DNA of 15,621 nucleotides from Planctomycetota bacterium (GTDB lineage: Bacteria > Planctomycetota > PUPC01 > JACPCR01), in NCBI GenBank assembly GCA_030740295.1, contig JASLXP010000535.1, positions 1 to 15,621 on the forward strand. The letters run 5' to 3'. The stretch's first letter is position 1. The number at the start of each line of letters is the position of its first letter. A program made the position numbers and the translations under genes. The notes under the pieces are model-generated. The model was not told the DNA's origin. It searched no databases and saw only the letters and a list, made by a program, of their open reading frames with translations. Below are positions 1 through 7,744 of this stretch, piece by piece.

Positions 1-983
1 TTCTGTGCGCGTCGTTCAGCCGGCCCCACTTTCCGCTGACGGCACCGAAGCGTTTCTTTGAACGCTATTGGCCGGACGGGGTCACTCCACCCAAAGTCGC
101 TGCAACCGGCGATGCATACGACCATCCGATGAGTGTGGGGATGCGCAAAGGATTCAAGACCGAGGAGATCCCGGAAGAAGAAATGATGCGGGCAAGAGCA
201 GCCTACTTCGCGTGCGTGGACTACTTCGATGAAGTGGTCGGCGACCTCCTGATGCGTCTCGAAGCGGACCGTCTCCTCGACAACACAATCATCGTCTACA
301 CCAGCGACCACGGCGAGATGGCCGGCGAGCACGGCACCTGGTGGAAGAACGGCTGGTATGAGGCATGTACACACGTGCCTCTCATCATTTCCACACCCGG
401 ACAGAGGCGCGGTGAAACGCCGGCCGGTCGGTGTGCGGTTCCCGTGAGTCTGGCCGATCTGTTTCCCACCTTCTGTGGTTTTGCAGACGTCGAAAGACCG
501 GGAGGCCTTGACGGTGAAGATCTATCCGCAGTCGTGAACGGAGATGCTGAAGCTCCGGACCGACCGGTCTTCACCGACGCCCTGACCCCGAGGTGGGGAG
601 AGGGAACCGAGTTTCGTTCAATCCGATGGCGGCATTACAAGTACGTGACCTTCCATGGCCATCCGCCGCTCTTCTTCGACCTGGGGGCAGATCCGGCCGA
701 GCAGACTAACCTCGTCGAAACTGCTGAAGGTAAAGCAGCGGAAGCCCTGGCCACTCTCAAGAGGATTGCCAGTGAATCCATCGATTTTGAGGAAGCGGAG
801 CGTGAGCGAATCGAAAGGGATGGTGCGCTGGCACAGCAGCACAAACTCGAAGTGCCGAAGACGGCGGGCTCAAATATGTACCTCATGCCCTCGGGCAAAG
901 TGGTAGCAGCGGACGACACGATCTATGCGCCGCAAGTGGTGACTGACAACCCAGCAGATGTTTTTGGAGATTGGCCAGGCTAA
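1..983 (+). CDS. Sulfatase, C-terminal part (5' end outside window)
   Basis: The frame is open from base 3 without a stop, so the gene starts before the window; the ATG at 129 is internal. About 326 residues are visible. The motif TSDHGEMAGEHG (around 300-335) is the late metal-site signature of type I sulfatases (alkaline phosphatase superfamily), and the following KNGWYEACTHVPLII carries the conserved Lys and the R/H-x-PLI strand. Further on come the typical LADLFPTFC helix and the LFDLGADPAEQTNL segment near the C-terminus. The catalytic Cys that becomes formylglycine (CxPxR) lies upstream and cannot be checked. Family members hydrolyse sulfate esters, mostly on glycans, and are usually exported. 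The nearby L-fucose mutarotase suggests a sulfated fucose-containing substrate, which is inference. The family is secure; the substrate is unknown. Confidence 0.93.
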   Translation, partial: LCASFSRPHFPLTAPKRFFERYWPDGVTPPKVAATGDAYDHPMSVGMRKGFKTEEIPEEEMMRARAAYFACVDYFDEVVGDLLMRLEADRLLDNTIIVYTSDHGEMAGEHGTWWKNGWYEACTHVPLIISTPGQRRGETPAGRCAVPVSLADLFPTFCGFADVERPGGLDGEDLSAVVNGDAEAPDRPVFTDALTPRWGEGTEFRSIRWRHYKYVTFHGHPPLFFDLGADPAEQTNLVETAEGKAAEALATLKRIASESIDFEEAERERIERDGALAQQHKLEVPKTAGSNMYLMPSGKVVAADDTIYAPQVVTDNPADVFGDWPG

Positions 984-1005
984 ACGACCGAGGCCGACAC
1001 CGTTG

Positions 1006-1024
1006 CTGGAGTCTCAGACTCCAG
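1006..1024. terminator. Perfect 9+1+9 inverted repeat after the sulfatase stop
   Basis: CTGGAGTCT-C-AGACTCCAG forms a perfect inverted repeat 22 bp after the sulfatase stop codon, with possible G-U pairs extending it at both ends. No T-tract follows, so it is not a canonical intrinsic terminator. It may act as a 3' stabilising hairpin or a weak terminator between the sulfatase and the solute-binding protein gene. Confidence 0.4.
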
Positions 1025-1123
1025 TGCTCCGGAGAGCCCGGCTCGCGGCCGATTCGCCACTGTCCACTTCAAGCCGTGGATGCTACCCTGTCTCCTCCAA
1101 GCCAATATCTGAGGAGACCGATC

Positions 1124-1849
1124 ATGAAACATTCCCTTCTCGCGCTCATCATCCTTGTCCTCCCGGCTTCGGCCGAAAAGATCACCACCATCAAAGTCGC
1201 CACGGAATCCTGGGAACGTGCGACACACAAGGACGGGACAGGCTGGTATTTCGATATTGTTCGCAAGATCTACAAGCCGCGCGGCATCACCATGCAGCAC
1301 CAGATCGTGCCCTACACGCGAAGTGTGATGCTGGTCAAAACCGGTAAGGCCGACCTCTGGCTCGGATCGTACGAAGACGAAGAGAAAGAGGCCCTCTATC
1401 CGCGAACTGCATACGACCTCGACATCGTGGTTGCGCTCTTCAAGAATGAAAAAGTGAAAGAATGGAAAGGCGAAGTGTCCATCACCGGCAAAAAGGTCGG
1501 CTGGATAAAGGACTACGCTTATGACCAGTATCTCCATGTCAAGGTGGTTTCTAAGGAGATCTACGATCGGAAGATCGCGCTCAGGGTCCTCGCCGCCGGG
1601 AGGATTGACTTCTTCGTCGATGAAATCCGATTGGTGAACGACGCCATCAAGAAACACAATTTTGATAAGACCGGTTACGGCATGGAGAACCTTCTCAGAC
1701 TTAAGCTCCTCCCAGGCTTCTCCAACAATGCCCGCGGCAAAGCACTCCGAAGTATCTGGGAAGAACGCATGAAGGAAATGCACGCGAATGGGGAGCTCAA
1801 GGCGTTCTACAAGAAGAATGGTGTCCTGCGGAAATATCCTTTTGAATGA
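1124..1849 (+). CDS. Extracytoplasmic solute-binding protein (family 3-like), orphan
   Basis: This 241-residue protein has a clear signal peptide: MKHSLLALIILVLPASA, with probable cleavage after ASA at residue 17. The mature part reads like the bacterial solute-binding protein family 3 fold: an early IKVATESW strand, a GWYFDIVRKIY helix, the PYTRSVMLVKTGKADLWLG segment near residue 75, and an AAGRIDFFVDE motif near 165 where the second lobe presents its ligand-side acidic residues. The ATG at 1124 is chosen because GAGGAG (1111-1116) lies 7 nt upstream and the signal peptide begins there; the frame opens earlier (971) without such support. No ABC permease or ATPase is adjacent, so it may serve a distant transporter or a sensor. 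The ligand is not predictable. The gene ends 26 bp before fucU and may be cotranscribed with it. Confidence 0.8.
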   Translation: MKHSLLALIILVLPASAEKITTIKVATESWERATHKDGTGWYFDIVRKIYKPRGITMQHQIVPYTRSVMLVKTGKADLWLGSYEDEEKEALYPRTAYDLDIVVALFKNEKVKEWKGEVSITGKKVGWIKDYAYDQYLHVKVVSKEIYDRKIALRVLAAGRIDFFVDEIRLVNDAIKKHNFDKTGYGMENLLRLKLLPGFSNNARGKALRSIWEERMKEMHANGELKAFYKKNGVLRKYPFE

Positions 1850-1875
1850 ATACGCTCCACTGAGGAACAACTTCC

Positions 1876-2307
1876 ATGCTGAAAGGAATATCACCCCTCT
1901 TGAGTCCCGAGCTCCTTGCCAATCTTTGCGCGATGGGGCACGGGGACGAAATTGTCCTGGCGGACGCACATTTCCCCGGCCAGAGCTGCAATGACAACTG
2001 CATCCGCGCAGATGGCCTGCCGATTGAGCCATTGCTGGATGCCATCCTGCCGCTGTTCGAACTGGATGCTTACGTGGACAGTCCTCTGGTAATGATGGAT
2101 GTCGTCGAGGGAGACACTGCCGATCCTGATGTTGGGACTTCCTATCAACAGGTGGCAGACACACACCAGCCCAACGCCGGCAAGATCGCCCTGATCGATC
2201 GGTTCGCATTTTACGATCGTGCGAGAGAAGCCTTCGCAGTCGTGATGACCGGTGATACAAGAAAGTATTCGAACATCATTCTGAAGAAAGGGGTGACACC
2301 GAATTGA
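1876..2307 (+). CDS. fucU: L-fucose mutarotase (RbsD/FucU family)
   Basis: FucU interconverts the alpha and beta anomers of L-fucose in the cytoplasm so that the next enzyme receives the right anomer. The 143-residue product matches the family's usual length of about 140 throughout. The N-terminal [14 protein letters not shown], the [14 protein letters not shown] motif with the presumed catalytic His22, the [21 protein letters not shown] segment, [10 protein letters not shown], and the C-terminal [14 protein letters not shown]...[12 protein letters not shown] all resemble E. coli FucU as I remember it. A GAGGA 9 nt before the ATG supports the start. The stop codon overlaps the start of the next dehydrogenase (TTGA), so the two are translationally coupled. 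The similarity is stronger to FucU than to the ribose enzyme RbsD. Confidence 0.93.
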   Translation: MLKGISPLLSPELLANLCAMGHGDEIVLADAHFPGQSCNDNCIRADGLPIEPLLDAILPLFELDAYVDSPLVMMDVVEGDTADPDVGTSYQQVADTHQPNAGKIALIDRFAFYDRAREAFAVVMTGDTRKYSNIILKKGVTPN

Positions 2308-3320
2308 AAGCTGCCTTCTACCATCGAGACAAAAAAATCACTGTCGGCGATTGTGTGCCTGTCACTCCCTCTGCCGGCGAAGTGCGTATCCAGATTTCTC
2401 ATTGCGGCGTCTGCGGCACGGACTTGCATGTCTATCACGGCGCCATGGATCAGCGGGTGGATAACCCGCAGATTCTGGGACACGAAATGTCCGGCGAAAT
2501 CGTTGAGCTGGGTGAAGGCGTTGAAGACTGGGCCACAGGCGACAGGGTGGTCGTCAGACCGCTGGCCCCGTGTAACGATTGCCCGACCTGCAAGCGCGGG
2601 CACGGCTACATCTGCCCGCGACTTAAGTTTATCGGGCTCGATACCCCGGGAGCGTTTCAAACTTCGTGGACAGTACCCACACAGACGTTGCACAAGCTGC
2701 CCGAAAGCGTTTCGCTGGAATTCGGCTCACTGGTCGAACCGATTGCCGTGGCCTGTCACGACGTAAGGCTCGGGCAGGTTAAAGAAGGAGAACGAGTCGT
2801 CGTGATTGGAGGCGGCCCCATCGGTATGTTGAACGCGCTTGTAGCACAGCAGAAGGGGGCCGAGGTAATCGTGTCAGAAATCAACCCGTTCCGAATCGAG
2901 ATGGCTCAGAGTCTGGGGTTTGAAGCCGTCAACCCCAAAGAAACAGACTTGGGCAAGTTCGTGGAAGACAAAACGGACGGCGATGGCGTAGACGCTGTTT
3001 TCGAAGTTTCCGGCACATCGATTGGCGCAGCCATCATGACGCAACTGCTGCGTGTGCGAGGGCGCGTCGTACTGGTAGCCGTTCACCCCGAGCCGAGAGA
3101 GATCGATCTTCACCGGTTTTTCTGGCGTGAATTGCAGTTGATCGCCGTGCGAGTCTATGAGGCGCAGGATTACGATGAGGCCCTTTCACTGATCGCGTCG
3201 GCGCAGGTGCCGTTCGAAAAACTCATCACCGATGTCCGACCTCTCGACGGACTCAAGCAGACATTCGAGGAAATGACACATGGCGCGGATATCATGAAAG
3301 TCCTGTTGGAGTGCTCGTAG
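2304..3320 (+). CDS. Zinc-dependent medium-chain alcohol/polyol dehydrogenase
   Basis: This 338-residue enzyme of the MDR superfamily resembles sorbitol, threonine or galactitol dehydrogenases. Catalytic-zinc ligands are visible as Cys37 (CGVCGTD) and His60-Glu61 (GHE). The structural zinc lobe is complete with Cys90, Cys93, Cys96 and Cys104. The Rossmann motif GGGPIG is at 169-174, and an acidic residue at the end of the second strand (Glu192, [10 protein letters not shown]) favours NAD over NADP. The start is a TTG overlapping the fucU stop by 4 nt, with AAAGGGG about 10 nt upstream. Tight coupling to fucU suggests it oxidises L-fucose or a downstream intermediate such as a 2-keto-3-deoxy-fuconate, in a non-phosphorylative route. 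The family is certain; the substrate is inference. No fuconolactonase or dehydratase gene is in view. Confidence 0.88.
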   Translation: MKAAFYHRDKKITVGDCVPVTPSAGEVRIQISHCGVCGTDLHVYHGAMDQRVDNPQILGHEMSGEIVELGEGVEDWATGDRVVVRPLAPCNDCPTCKRGHGYICPRLKFIGLDTPGAFQTSWTVPTQTLHKLPESVSLEFGSLVEPIAVACHDVRLGQVKEGERVVVIGGGPIGMLNALVAQQKGAEVIVSEINPFRIEMAQSLGFEAVNPKETDLGKFVEDKTDGDGVDAVFEVSGTSIGAAIMTQLLRVRGRVVLVAVHPEPREIDLHRFFWRELQLIAVRVYEAQDYDEALSLIASAQVPFEKLITDVRPLDGLKQTFEEMTHGADIMKVLLECS

Positions 3321-3333
3321 GCAGGATTCCCTG

Positions 3334-3384
3334 TGAATCCTGAATCCTCTTGAATTCTGAATCCCTGTGAATCCTGAATCTGAC
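3334..3384. repeat. TGAATCC short tandem repeat covering the kinase start
   Basis: Six copies of a TGAATCC-like heptamer are arranged as three 17-bp units, each two heptamers plus a 3-bp spacer: 3334-3350, 3351-3367 and 3368-3384. An 18-bp stretch, 3329-3346, recurs exactly at 3363-3380. The array runs from the dehydrogenase 3' flank into the first codons of the kinase. It has the same 7-bp periodicity as the arrays at 7037, 15401 and 15539. Confidence 0.8.
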
Positions 3385-5025
3385 GAACTGCTCGCAAAAG
3401 TCCTTGAGAATCTTCTCGAACAGAGGCGGCTGGGCGAGGAGCCGGACCTGGATGGCGCGGCGCAGGAACATCCGGACCTGGGTGACGAACTTCGAGAGCT
3501 CTGGGCCGCAGCGGTGATGGCCGATGAGCTTGGGAGCGATTCCAGACGTGGCCAATCAGCAGACTGGGCCCATCGAGAAACCGCACCTTCCCCGGGATCA
3601 AATGTATCGACACAGCGTCTGCCGGAATCATTTGGCGACTACGAAGTCATCGACGAAGTGGGACGCGGGGGAATGGGCGTGGTCTATCGCGCACGGCAGG
3701 AATCACTGGATCGCACGGTGGCGCTTAAGGTCCTGTTGAAAGGCGAAATGGCCTCGTCTTCGGATGTGGCACGGTTCCGCATCGAAGCAGAATCAGCGGC
3801 CCAGCTCGACCATCCGAATATCGTCTCTGTTTACGAAGTCGGGGAACAGGAAAGCCGTCCCTACTTCACGATGCGATTTGTCGAGGGCGAGACACTCAGC
3901 AAGCGATTGCAGATGGGGCCTCTCTCATCGCGGGAGGCCGCCGAACTTCTCCTGCCGATCTGCCGCGGCATTCAATACGCGCACGAGCGCGGCGTCCTGC
4001 ATCGCGATCTCAAGCCATCAAATATCATCATCGATTCGGAAGGCACGCCTTACGTGACGGACTTTGGTCTCGCAAGGCGGCTCGAATCCGACGTGAACCT
4101 CACTCACAGCGGGGCCATTCTCGGGACGCCGGGATACATGTCGCCGGAACAGGCCGCGGGCACCAGAGGCACTGTCGGCCCCACCAGCGATATCTATGGA
4201 CTCGGCGCGGTCCTCTATCACTCGCTGACCGGGCGCCCTCCTTTCTCCGCGCCGACTCCTGTGGATACGGTTCTCGCCGTCCTTGAGCAAGACCCGGTAC
4301 CGCTGCGTCTTCTCAACCCCAAGGTAGATGCCGATCTCGAAATGGTCGTCATGAAGTGCCTGCAGAAGCCTCAGGACCTGCGTTTTCAGACCGCGGCAGA
4401 TCTGGCCGACGACCTTCAGGCGTATCTTGATGGAGAGCCCGTGTCTGCGCGCACCGGCGGCATCATGCAGGTGATGTCGCGTGTGCTTCGCGAAACCCAT
4501 CACGCCAACATTCTGGAGAACTGGGGCCTGCTATGGATGTGGCACAGCATGGCTGTCTTTGCCTTGTGTCTATTGACCGACATTTTCCACTGGAACGGCG
4601 TCACCTCACCGGAGCTGTACATCGGGCTCTGGACCTTCGGCTTCGGGGCCTGGGCAGCTATCTTCTGGGCCCTGCGACATCGCGCGGGGCCGATCACTTT
4701 TGTCGAGCGACAGATCGCTCACATCTGGGGAGCGAGCATCGTGGGTAATGCCTTCCTGTTTGTGATCGAAATCATTCTGGATCTGCCAGCGCTCACTCTG
4801 TCCCCCGTGATCGCCCTCTTCGGCGGCTCCGTCTTCTTCATCAAGGCGGGAATATTATCCGGCAAGTTCTATTTCCAGGCTGCGGCACTGTATCTGACCT
4901 CAGGAGTCATGGCCCTGGTGCCGGAGTACGGCGTCACGATTTTTGGGGCGGTTACCGCAGTATGTTTCTTTGTGCCTGGCTGGAAATATTATCAGCAGAG
5001 CAAGGAGGCCGGCGACGCCGAGTGA
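3367..5025 (+). CDS. Membrane Ser/Thr protein kinase (Hanks/PknB type)
   Basis: This 552-residue protein kinase has an acidic N-terminal region of about 85 residues (LLAKVLENLLEQRRLGEEPDL...), a type often preceding planctomycete kinases. The kinase domain spans about 92-360: glycine loop GRGGMG (99-104), VALK lysine 121, HRDLKPSN with catalytic Asp214, DFG at 232-234, and MSPEQ at 258-262 replacing APE. All catalytic residues are present, so it should be active. The C-terminus (about 388-545) has five or six hydrophobic segments that would anchor the kinase in the inner membrane. There is no large extracytoplasmic sensor domain. The GTG at 3367 is the most upstream start that includes the conserved N-terminal region, but no Shine-Dalgarno sequence is visible because the site lies in a tandem repeat. 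The substrate and signal are unknown. It converges on the antiporter gene with a 24-bp gap. Confidence 0.92.
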   Translation: MNPESDELLAKVLENLLEQRRLGEEPDLDGAAQEHPDLGDELRELWAAAVMADELGSDSRRGQSADWAHRETAPSPGSNVSTQRLPESFGDYEVIDEVGRGGMGVVYRARQESLDRTVALKVLLKGEMASSSDVARFRIEAESAAQLDHPNIVSVYEVGEQESRPYFTMRFVEGETLSKRLQMGPLSSREAAELLLPICRGIQYAHERGVLHRDLKPSNIIIDSEGTPYVTDFGLARRLESDVNLTHSGAILGTPGYMSPEQAAGTRGTVGPTSDIYGLGAVLYHSLTGRPPFSAPTPVDTVLAVLEQDPVPLRLLNPKVDADLEMVVMKCLQKPQDLRFQTAADLADDLQAYLDGEPVSARTGGIMQVMSRVLRETHHANILENWGLLWMWHSMAVFALCLLTDIFHWNGVTSPELYIGLWTFGFGAWAAIFWALRHRAGPITFVERQIAHIWGASIVGNAFLFVIEIILDLPALTLSPVIALFGGSVFFIKAGILSGKFYFQAAALYLTSGVMALVPEYGVTIFGAVTAVCFFVPGWKYYQQSKEAGDAE

Positions 5026-5049
5026 TGCCGGGTTCCCGATTTGTGGCGG

Positions 5050-6705
5050 TCAAACATTAAAGAAGATTCCACCCAGCGCCGTCACGAGCACAAACGTGGG
5101 GATCAGAATAGCGGTACTGTAGATCATGTAACCGAAGAAGCTCGGCATCTTTCGACCGCTCGCCTCCGCTATGCTCTTGACCATGAAATTCGGGCCGTTG
5201 CCGATGTAGGTGTTCGCCCCCATAAAGACCGCGCCTAACGAGATGGCGACAAGCCACGATTCCAGAATGGTGCCTCCGCTTGCCAAGGCCACCTGTGATC
5301 CGGTCATGCTTGCGTCAGTCATGGACGATCCGAGAGAGAAAAAGACCGCGTACGTCGGGGCGTTGTCGAGGAAGCTCGAAAGGATGCCGGTGAACCAGAA
5401 GAACTTGGCAGGACTGTTAACGACGCCGGACAATTCAGCGCTGCTTGCCCGCAGGTATTCAATAGGCACCTGCATGGTGATGAAGATTCCGATGAAGAGT
5501 GCGCCCACTTCAGCGATGGCAAAAAACGAAAACTCGTTGTCCTTGCGCAGTTGGGAATTCGTAGTGAACCAGGCAATGACGACCAGCAGCAGTTGCGCTC
5601 CTTCGCGCATAAAAGGCTGTATGGTTATGCTGCCAAAGTTCTTTTTCGGTACCAGAAAAGCAACGGCCAGAATCACCCCAATCAACCAGACAAAATTCTG
5701 TGCGCCCCTCAAACGGAGGGGCTGGATTTCGGTGTCATCCCTGCGCAGTGCGTCTTCGCTTTCTTTCTTGATCATCTGGGTGTCACAGATGAAATAAACA
5801 AACAGAAGGAGAAGAACGACAAATGCCCAGGGGACAACGAGCTTCAAAGTCCAGGTGAATGGAACGCCGTAGAGGTAGCCCAGGAAGAGTGGCGGATCCC
5901 CAATTGGCAGTAGCGATCCCCCGATATTGCTGACCAGAAATATGAAAAAGACGATGGTGTGAGTGACGTGTCGCCGCTGCCGGTTGGTCTGCAGTAACGG
6001 ACGTATCAGCAGCATGGATGCGCCGGTCGTTCCAACGAAGCTGGCGATGCCTGCTCCTATGCCAAGGATGACGGTGTTGGTCGCCGGGGAGGCGTGAAGG
6101 TCACCGGTAAGTCTGATGCCGCCGCTGATCGTGAACAGGCTGAAGAGGAGAACGATGAACGGAATGTATTCATCCAGTACTGCGTGGCTCAGAATCGCTT
6201 TTACCGTTTCTCCGCCGGCATGAGTGAGATGTCCATGGGAAGGCACGCCATACCCACGGCTGAAATAGTAAATGAGAGTAATGATCGCCAGGGCCGCCGA
6301 GACCGCGAGCTTCACTTCATTCTTGTGCCAGGTATGTTCGGTCGCATGAATGAGCGGAAGGACTGCGATACACAGCAGGATGGTGACAAACGGCATCATT
6401 GCCAGGAAGCCCGGCTTCTGCTTTTGCTTCAGCTTCTGCCCTTGCCCCTGATTCTTCCTGGCGCGCTCCTTTGCCCTTTCTTCGTCGCCTTCTCCCTCGC
6501 CTTCAGCTTTCTGATCGTCAGCCGCGGCGGGTTCGTCCGATGTTGCTTGTGCTGCAGGCGCTGGCGGAACGGCGTCTTCTGCAAAAATGGGAGGGGCTGT
6601 CAGGCCAAAGCAGATTCCAGCCAGAACCAACAGAACTACAGATTGACAGCGCGTTTCCGATGAGCACGCGTCAGCGGATTGCCGGTCAGTGAAAAGCCAG
6701 TTCAT
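5050..6705 (-). CDS. Na+/H+ antiporter-like permease (ArsB/NhaD superfamily)
   Basis: This polytopic inner-membrane transporter has 551 residues from the preferred start. Ion transporter (ArsB/NhaD/CitM) signatures appear twice, as expected for an inverted-repeat fold: GTTGAS at 225-230 with SNIGGSLLPIGDPP at 259-272, and FLDNAPTY around 446-452 with NTYIGNGPNFMVK around 498-510. It probably exchanges sodium for protons; citrate or another anion remains possible. A signal-like segment (about 22-42, ending PIFA) precedes a highly charged low-complexity linker (about 55-98, rich in Glu, Lys, Arg, Gln), then the first core helix. The ATG at 6705 is chosen because a signal peptide starts there. 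The open frame continues to 6939 but would translate a REP-like palindrome. It points away from its upstream neighbour and converges with the kinase. Confidence 0.85.
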   Translation of the reverse strand: MNWLFTDRQSADACSSETRCQSVVLLVLAGICFGLTAPPIFAEDAVPPAPAAQATSDEPAAADDQKAEGEGEGDEERAKERARKNQGQGQKLKQKQKPGFLAMMPFVTILLCIAVLPLIHATEHTWHKNEVKLAVSAALAIITLIYYFSRGYGVPSHGHLTHAGGETVKAILSHAVLDEYIPFIVLLFSLFTISGGIRLTGDLHASPATNTVILGIGAGIASFVGTTGASMLLIRPLLQTNRQRRHVTHTIVFFIFLVSNIGGSLLPIGDPPLFLGYLYGVPFTWTLKLVVPWAFVVLLLLFVYFICDTQMIKKESEDALRRDDTEIQPLRLRGAQNFVWLIGVILAVAFLVPKKNFGSITIQPFMREGAQLLLVVIAWFTTNSQLRKDNEFSFFAIAEVGALFIGIFITMQVPIEYLRASSAELSGVVNSPAKFFWFTGILSSFLDNAPTYAVFFSLGSSMTDASMTGSQVALASGGTILESWLVAISLGAVFMGANTYIGNGPNFMVKSIAEASGRKMPSFFGYMIYSTAILIPTFVLVTALGGIFFNV

Positions 6706-6811
6706 CTTTCTTTTCGTCTCGAATGTTGCCCGCTTCACTCTTCTGCCATCCTGAAAGGTCGGGAGTTTAGCCCGCATTTCCAGCAAAGCCAGCGTCAAGG
6801 AACTCGTGGCG

Positions 6812-6831
6812 ACAGGCTGCCACCAGCCTGT
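6812..6831. repeat. REP-like palindrome ACAGGCTG-N4-CAGCCTGT
   Basis: This is a perfect 8-bp stem with a 4-nt loop. The sequence read on the minus strand, ACAGGCTGGTG, recurs at 10514-10524 and 10654-10664, so it belongs to a dispersed intergenic family. Its position 5' of the antiporter gene also argues against translating this stretch as coding. Confidence 0.65.
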
Positions 6832-7036
6832 GAGCGTGTGGCTACGAGCGGAAGCTTCACCCTTCTCATCGTCTTGTTCTCTGTCCTGGAGCAAATTGAG
6901 ATTAAGACGATGAATCTGTTTTGGTCGTGCTTGTAGCACGGTTGCGGTGACGGCAACTCAGATGTCCGCATTTCAACAATCAGGTCGCGTCGGCACAACC
7001 GTCGCTTCAACCTTGACCGGAACTTCAAGGCCAAAC

Positions 7037-7071
7037 TTACTTATTACTCATTGCGCATTACTCATTACGCC
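7037..7071. repeat. Heptamer short tandem repeat TTACTCA (five units)
   Basis: The units are TTACTTA, TTACTCA, TTGCGCA, TTACTCA and TTACGCC. The reverse complement of TTACTCA, rotated to GTAATGA, differs at one base from the GTAATGC unit at 15401-15449, so the two arrays belong to one repeat family. The array ends 5 bp from the stop codon of the histidine phosphatase gene. Confidence 0.75.
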
Positions 7072-7076
7072 GCAGG

Positions 7077-7739
7077 TCACTTGGTCAGCATAGTTTCCGG
7101 CAGGTGGCCGACCCCGTTCAGGGTCATGACGCGGACCTCATCGCCGGTGATCTGTACGTGGCTGACAGATGTGTTGTACACCGTACCGACCCAATTGAAT
7201 GCCAACTGTGGGTGCCCGATAAAGGCGCCAATCAGAAACTGCAGAAACGCGCCATGAGTCACGCAGAGCACGGTTTCATCTGTGTTACCGAAATCAGATC
7301 TGAAGCGGTGCGCCATGTCACCTGCCCGGACCTCCGTCTCCTCGGGTCTCTCGTAAGGTCGTGATTTCCACCAGCCCCGGCCATCGATTTCTGGTGGCAG
7401 CCTGTAGCGTGGGAAGCGTTCGAGAATCTCGGCCGCGTTCATGCCGGGCTGGCCTTCATACGCTGCAGCCGTGCTGCCGCTGATGCATCCGCCCTGTTCG
7501 TGGAGTTCACCCCAGACTTCCGGAATGAGATCCAAAGTTTCTCGGACGTAGTGAACAGTCTGCAGAGTTCGAAGCATCGGGCTCACCAGCAGCCGCGAGA
7601 CGCCGGCAGACTTGGACCAGTGTGCAAGGTAGGCACACTGCCTCTCTCCAATCTGGGTGATCGGTGCATCATGAACCCGCTCGTCTGGCAGGTTAGCGTT
7701 GTTGGCTGATTGTGCGTGCCTGACTAAATAGAGATCCAT
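7077..7739 (-). CDS. Histidine phosphatase superfamily protein (phosphoglycerate mutase-like)
   Basis: This 220-residue protein is of the branch-1 histidine phosphatase family. The N-terminal LVRHAQS motif has the phospho-accepting His8 (RHA in place of the common RHG). Arg57 lies in SPMLRTLQT, the presumed acid Glu78 in GELHE, and the second catalytic His162 in VTHGAFLQFL. All four core residues are present, so it should be an active phosphatase or mutase. The substrate cannot be read from the sequence; small phosphometabolites and phosphoproteins are both known in the family. It is the last gene of a tight minus-strand cluster, starting 5 bp after the flippase-like gene stops. No clear Shine-Dalgarno sequence precedes its ATG, which suggests translational coupling. 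Confidence 0.88.
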   Translation of the reverse strand: MDLYLVRHAQSANNANLPDERVHDAPITQIGERQCAYLAHWSKSAGVSRLLVSPMLRTLQTVHYVRETLDLIPEVWGELHEQGGCISGSTAAAYEGQPGMNAAEILERFPRYRLPPEIDGRGWWKSRPYERPEETEVRAGDMAHRFRSDFGNTDETVLCVTHGAFLQFLIGAFIGHPQLAFNWVGTVYNTSVSHVQITGDEVRVMTLNGVGHLPETMLTK

Positions 7740-7744
7740 TGGAT

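Larger units (their letters stand above)
6706..7076. other. Gene-free 371-bp stretch with repeats and hairpins
   Basis: This stretch lies between the start of the antiporter gene and the stop of the histidine phosphatase gene, both on the minus strand, so it should hold the antiporter promoter and any phosphatase terminator. I see no credible gene. It contains a REP-like palindrome (6812-6831), two adjacent small hairpins (CGTGC-N5-GCACG at 6926-6940 and GTTGC-N7-GCAAC at 6941-6957), a six-bp stem (CCTTGA at 7011-7016 with TCAAGG at 7025-7030), and a heptamer array (7037-7071). No strong -10/-35 pair or T-tailed terminator was recognised. Confidence 0.6.

Noticed and set aside
980..2260. 426-codon open frame on the minus strand across the solute-binding protein and fucU genes
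   Set aside because: The translation is Arg/His/Pro-rich with no recognisable domain, while the plus strand encodes a signal peptide protein and a clear FucU with ribosome-binding sites.
6706..6939. Upstream extension of the antiporter gene to an ATG at 6939
   Set aside because: It would translate the REP-like palindrome and place a signal peptide 78 residues inside the protein. The ATG at 6705 fits better.
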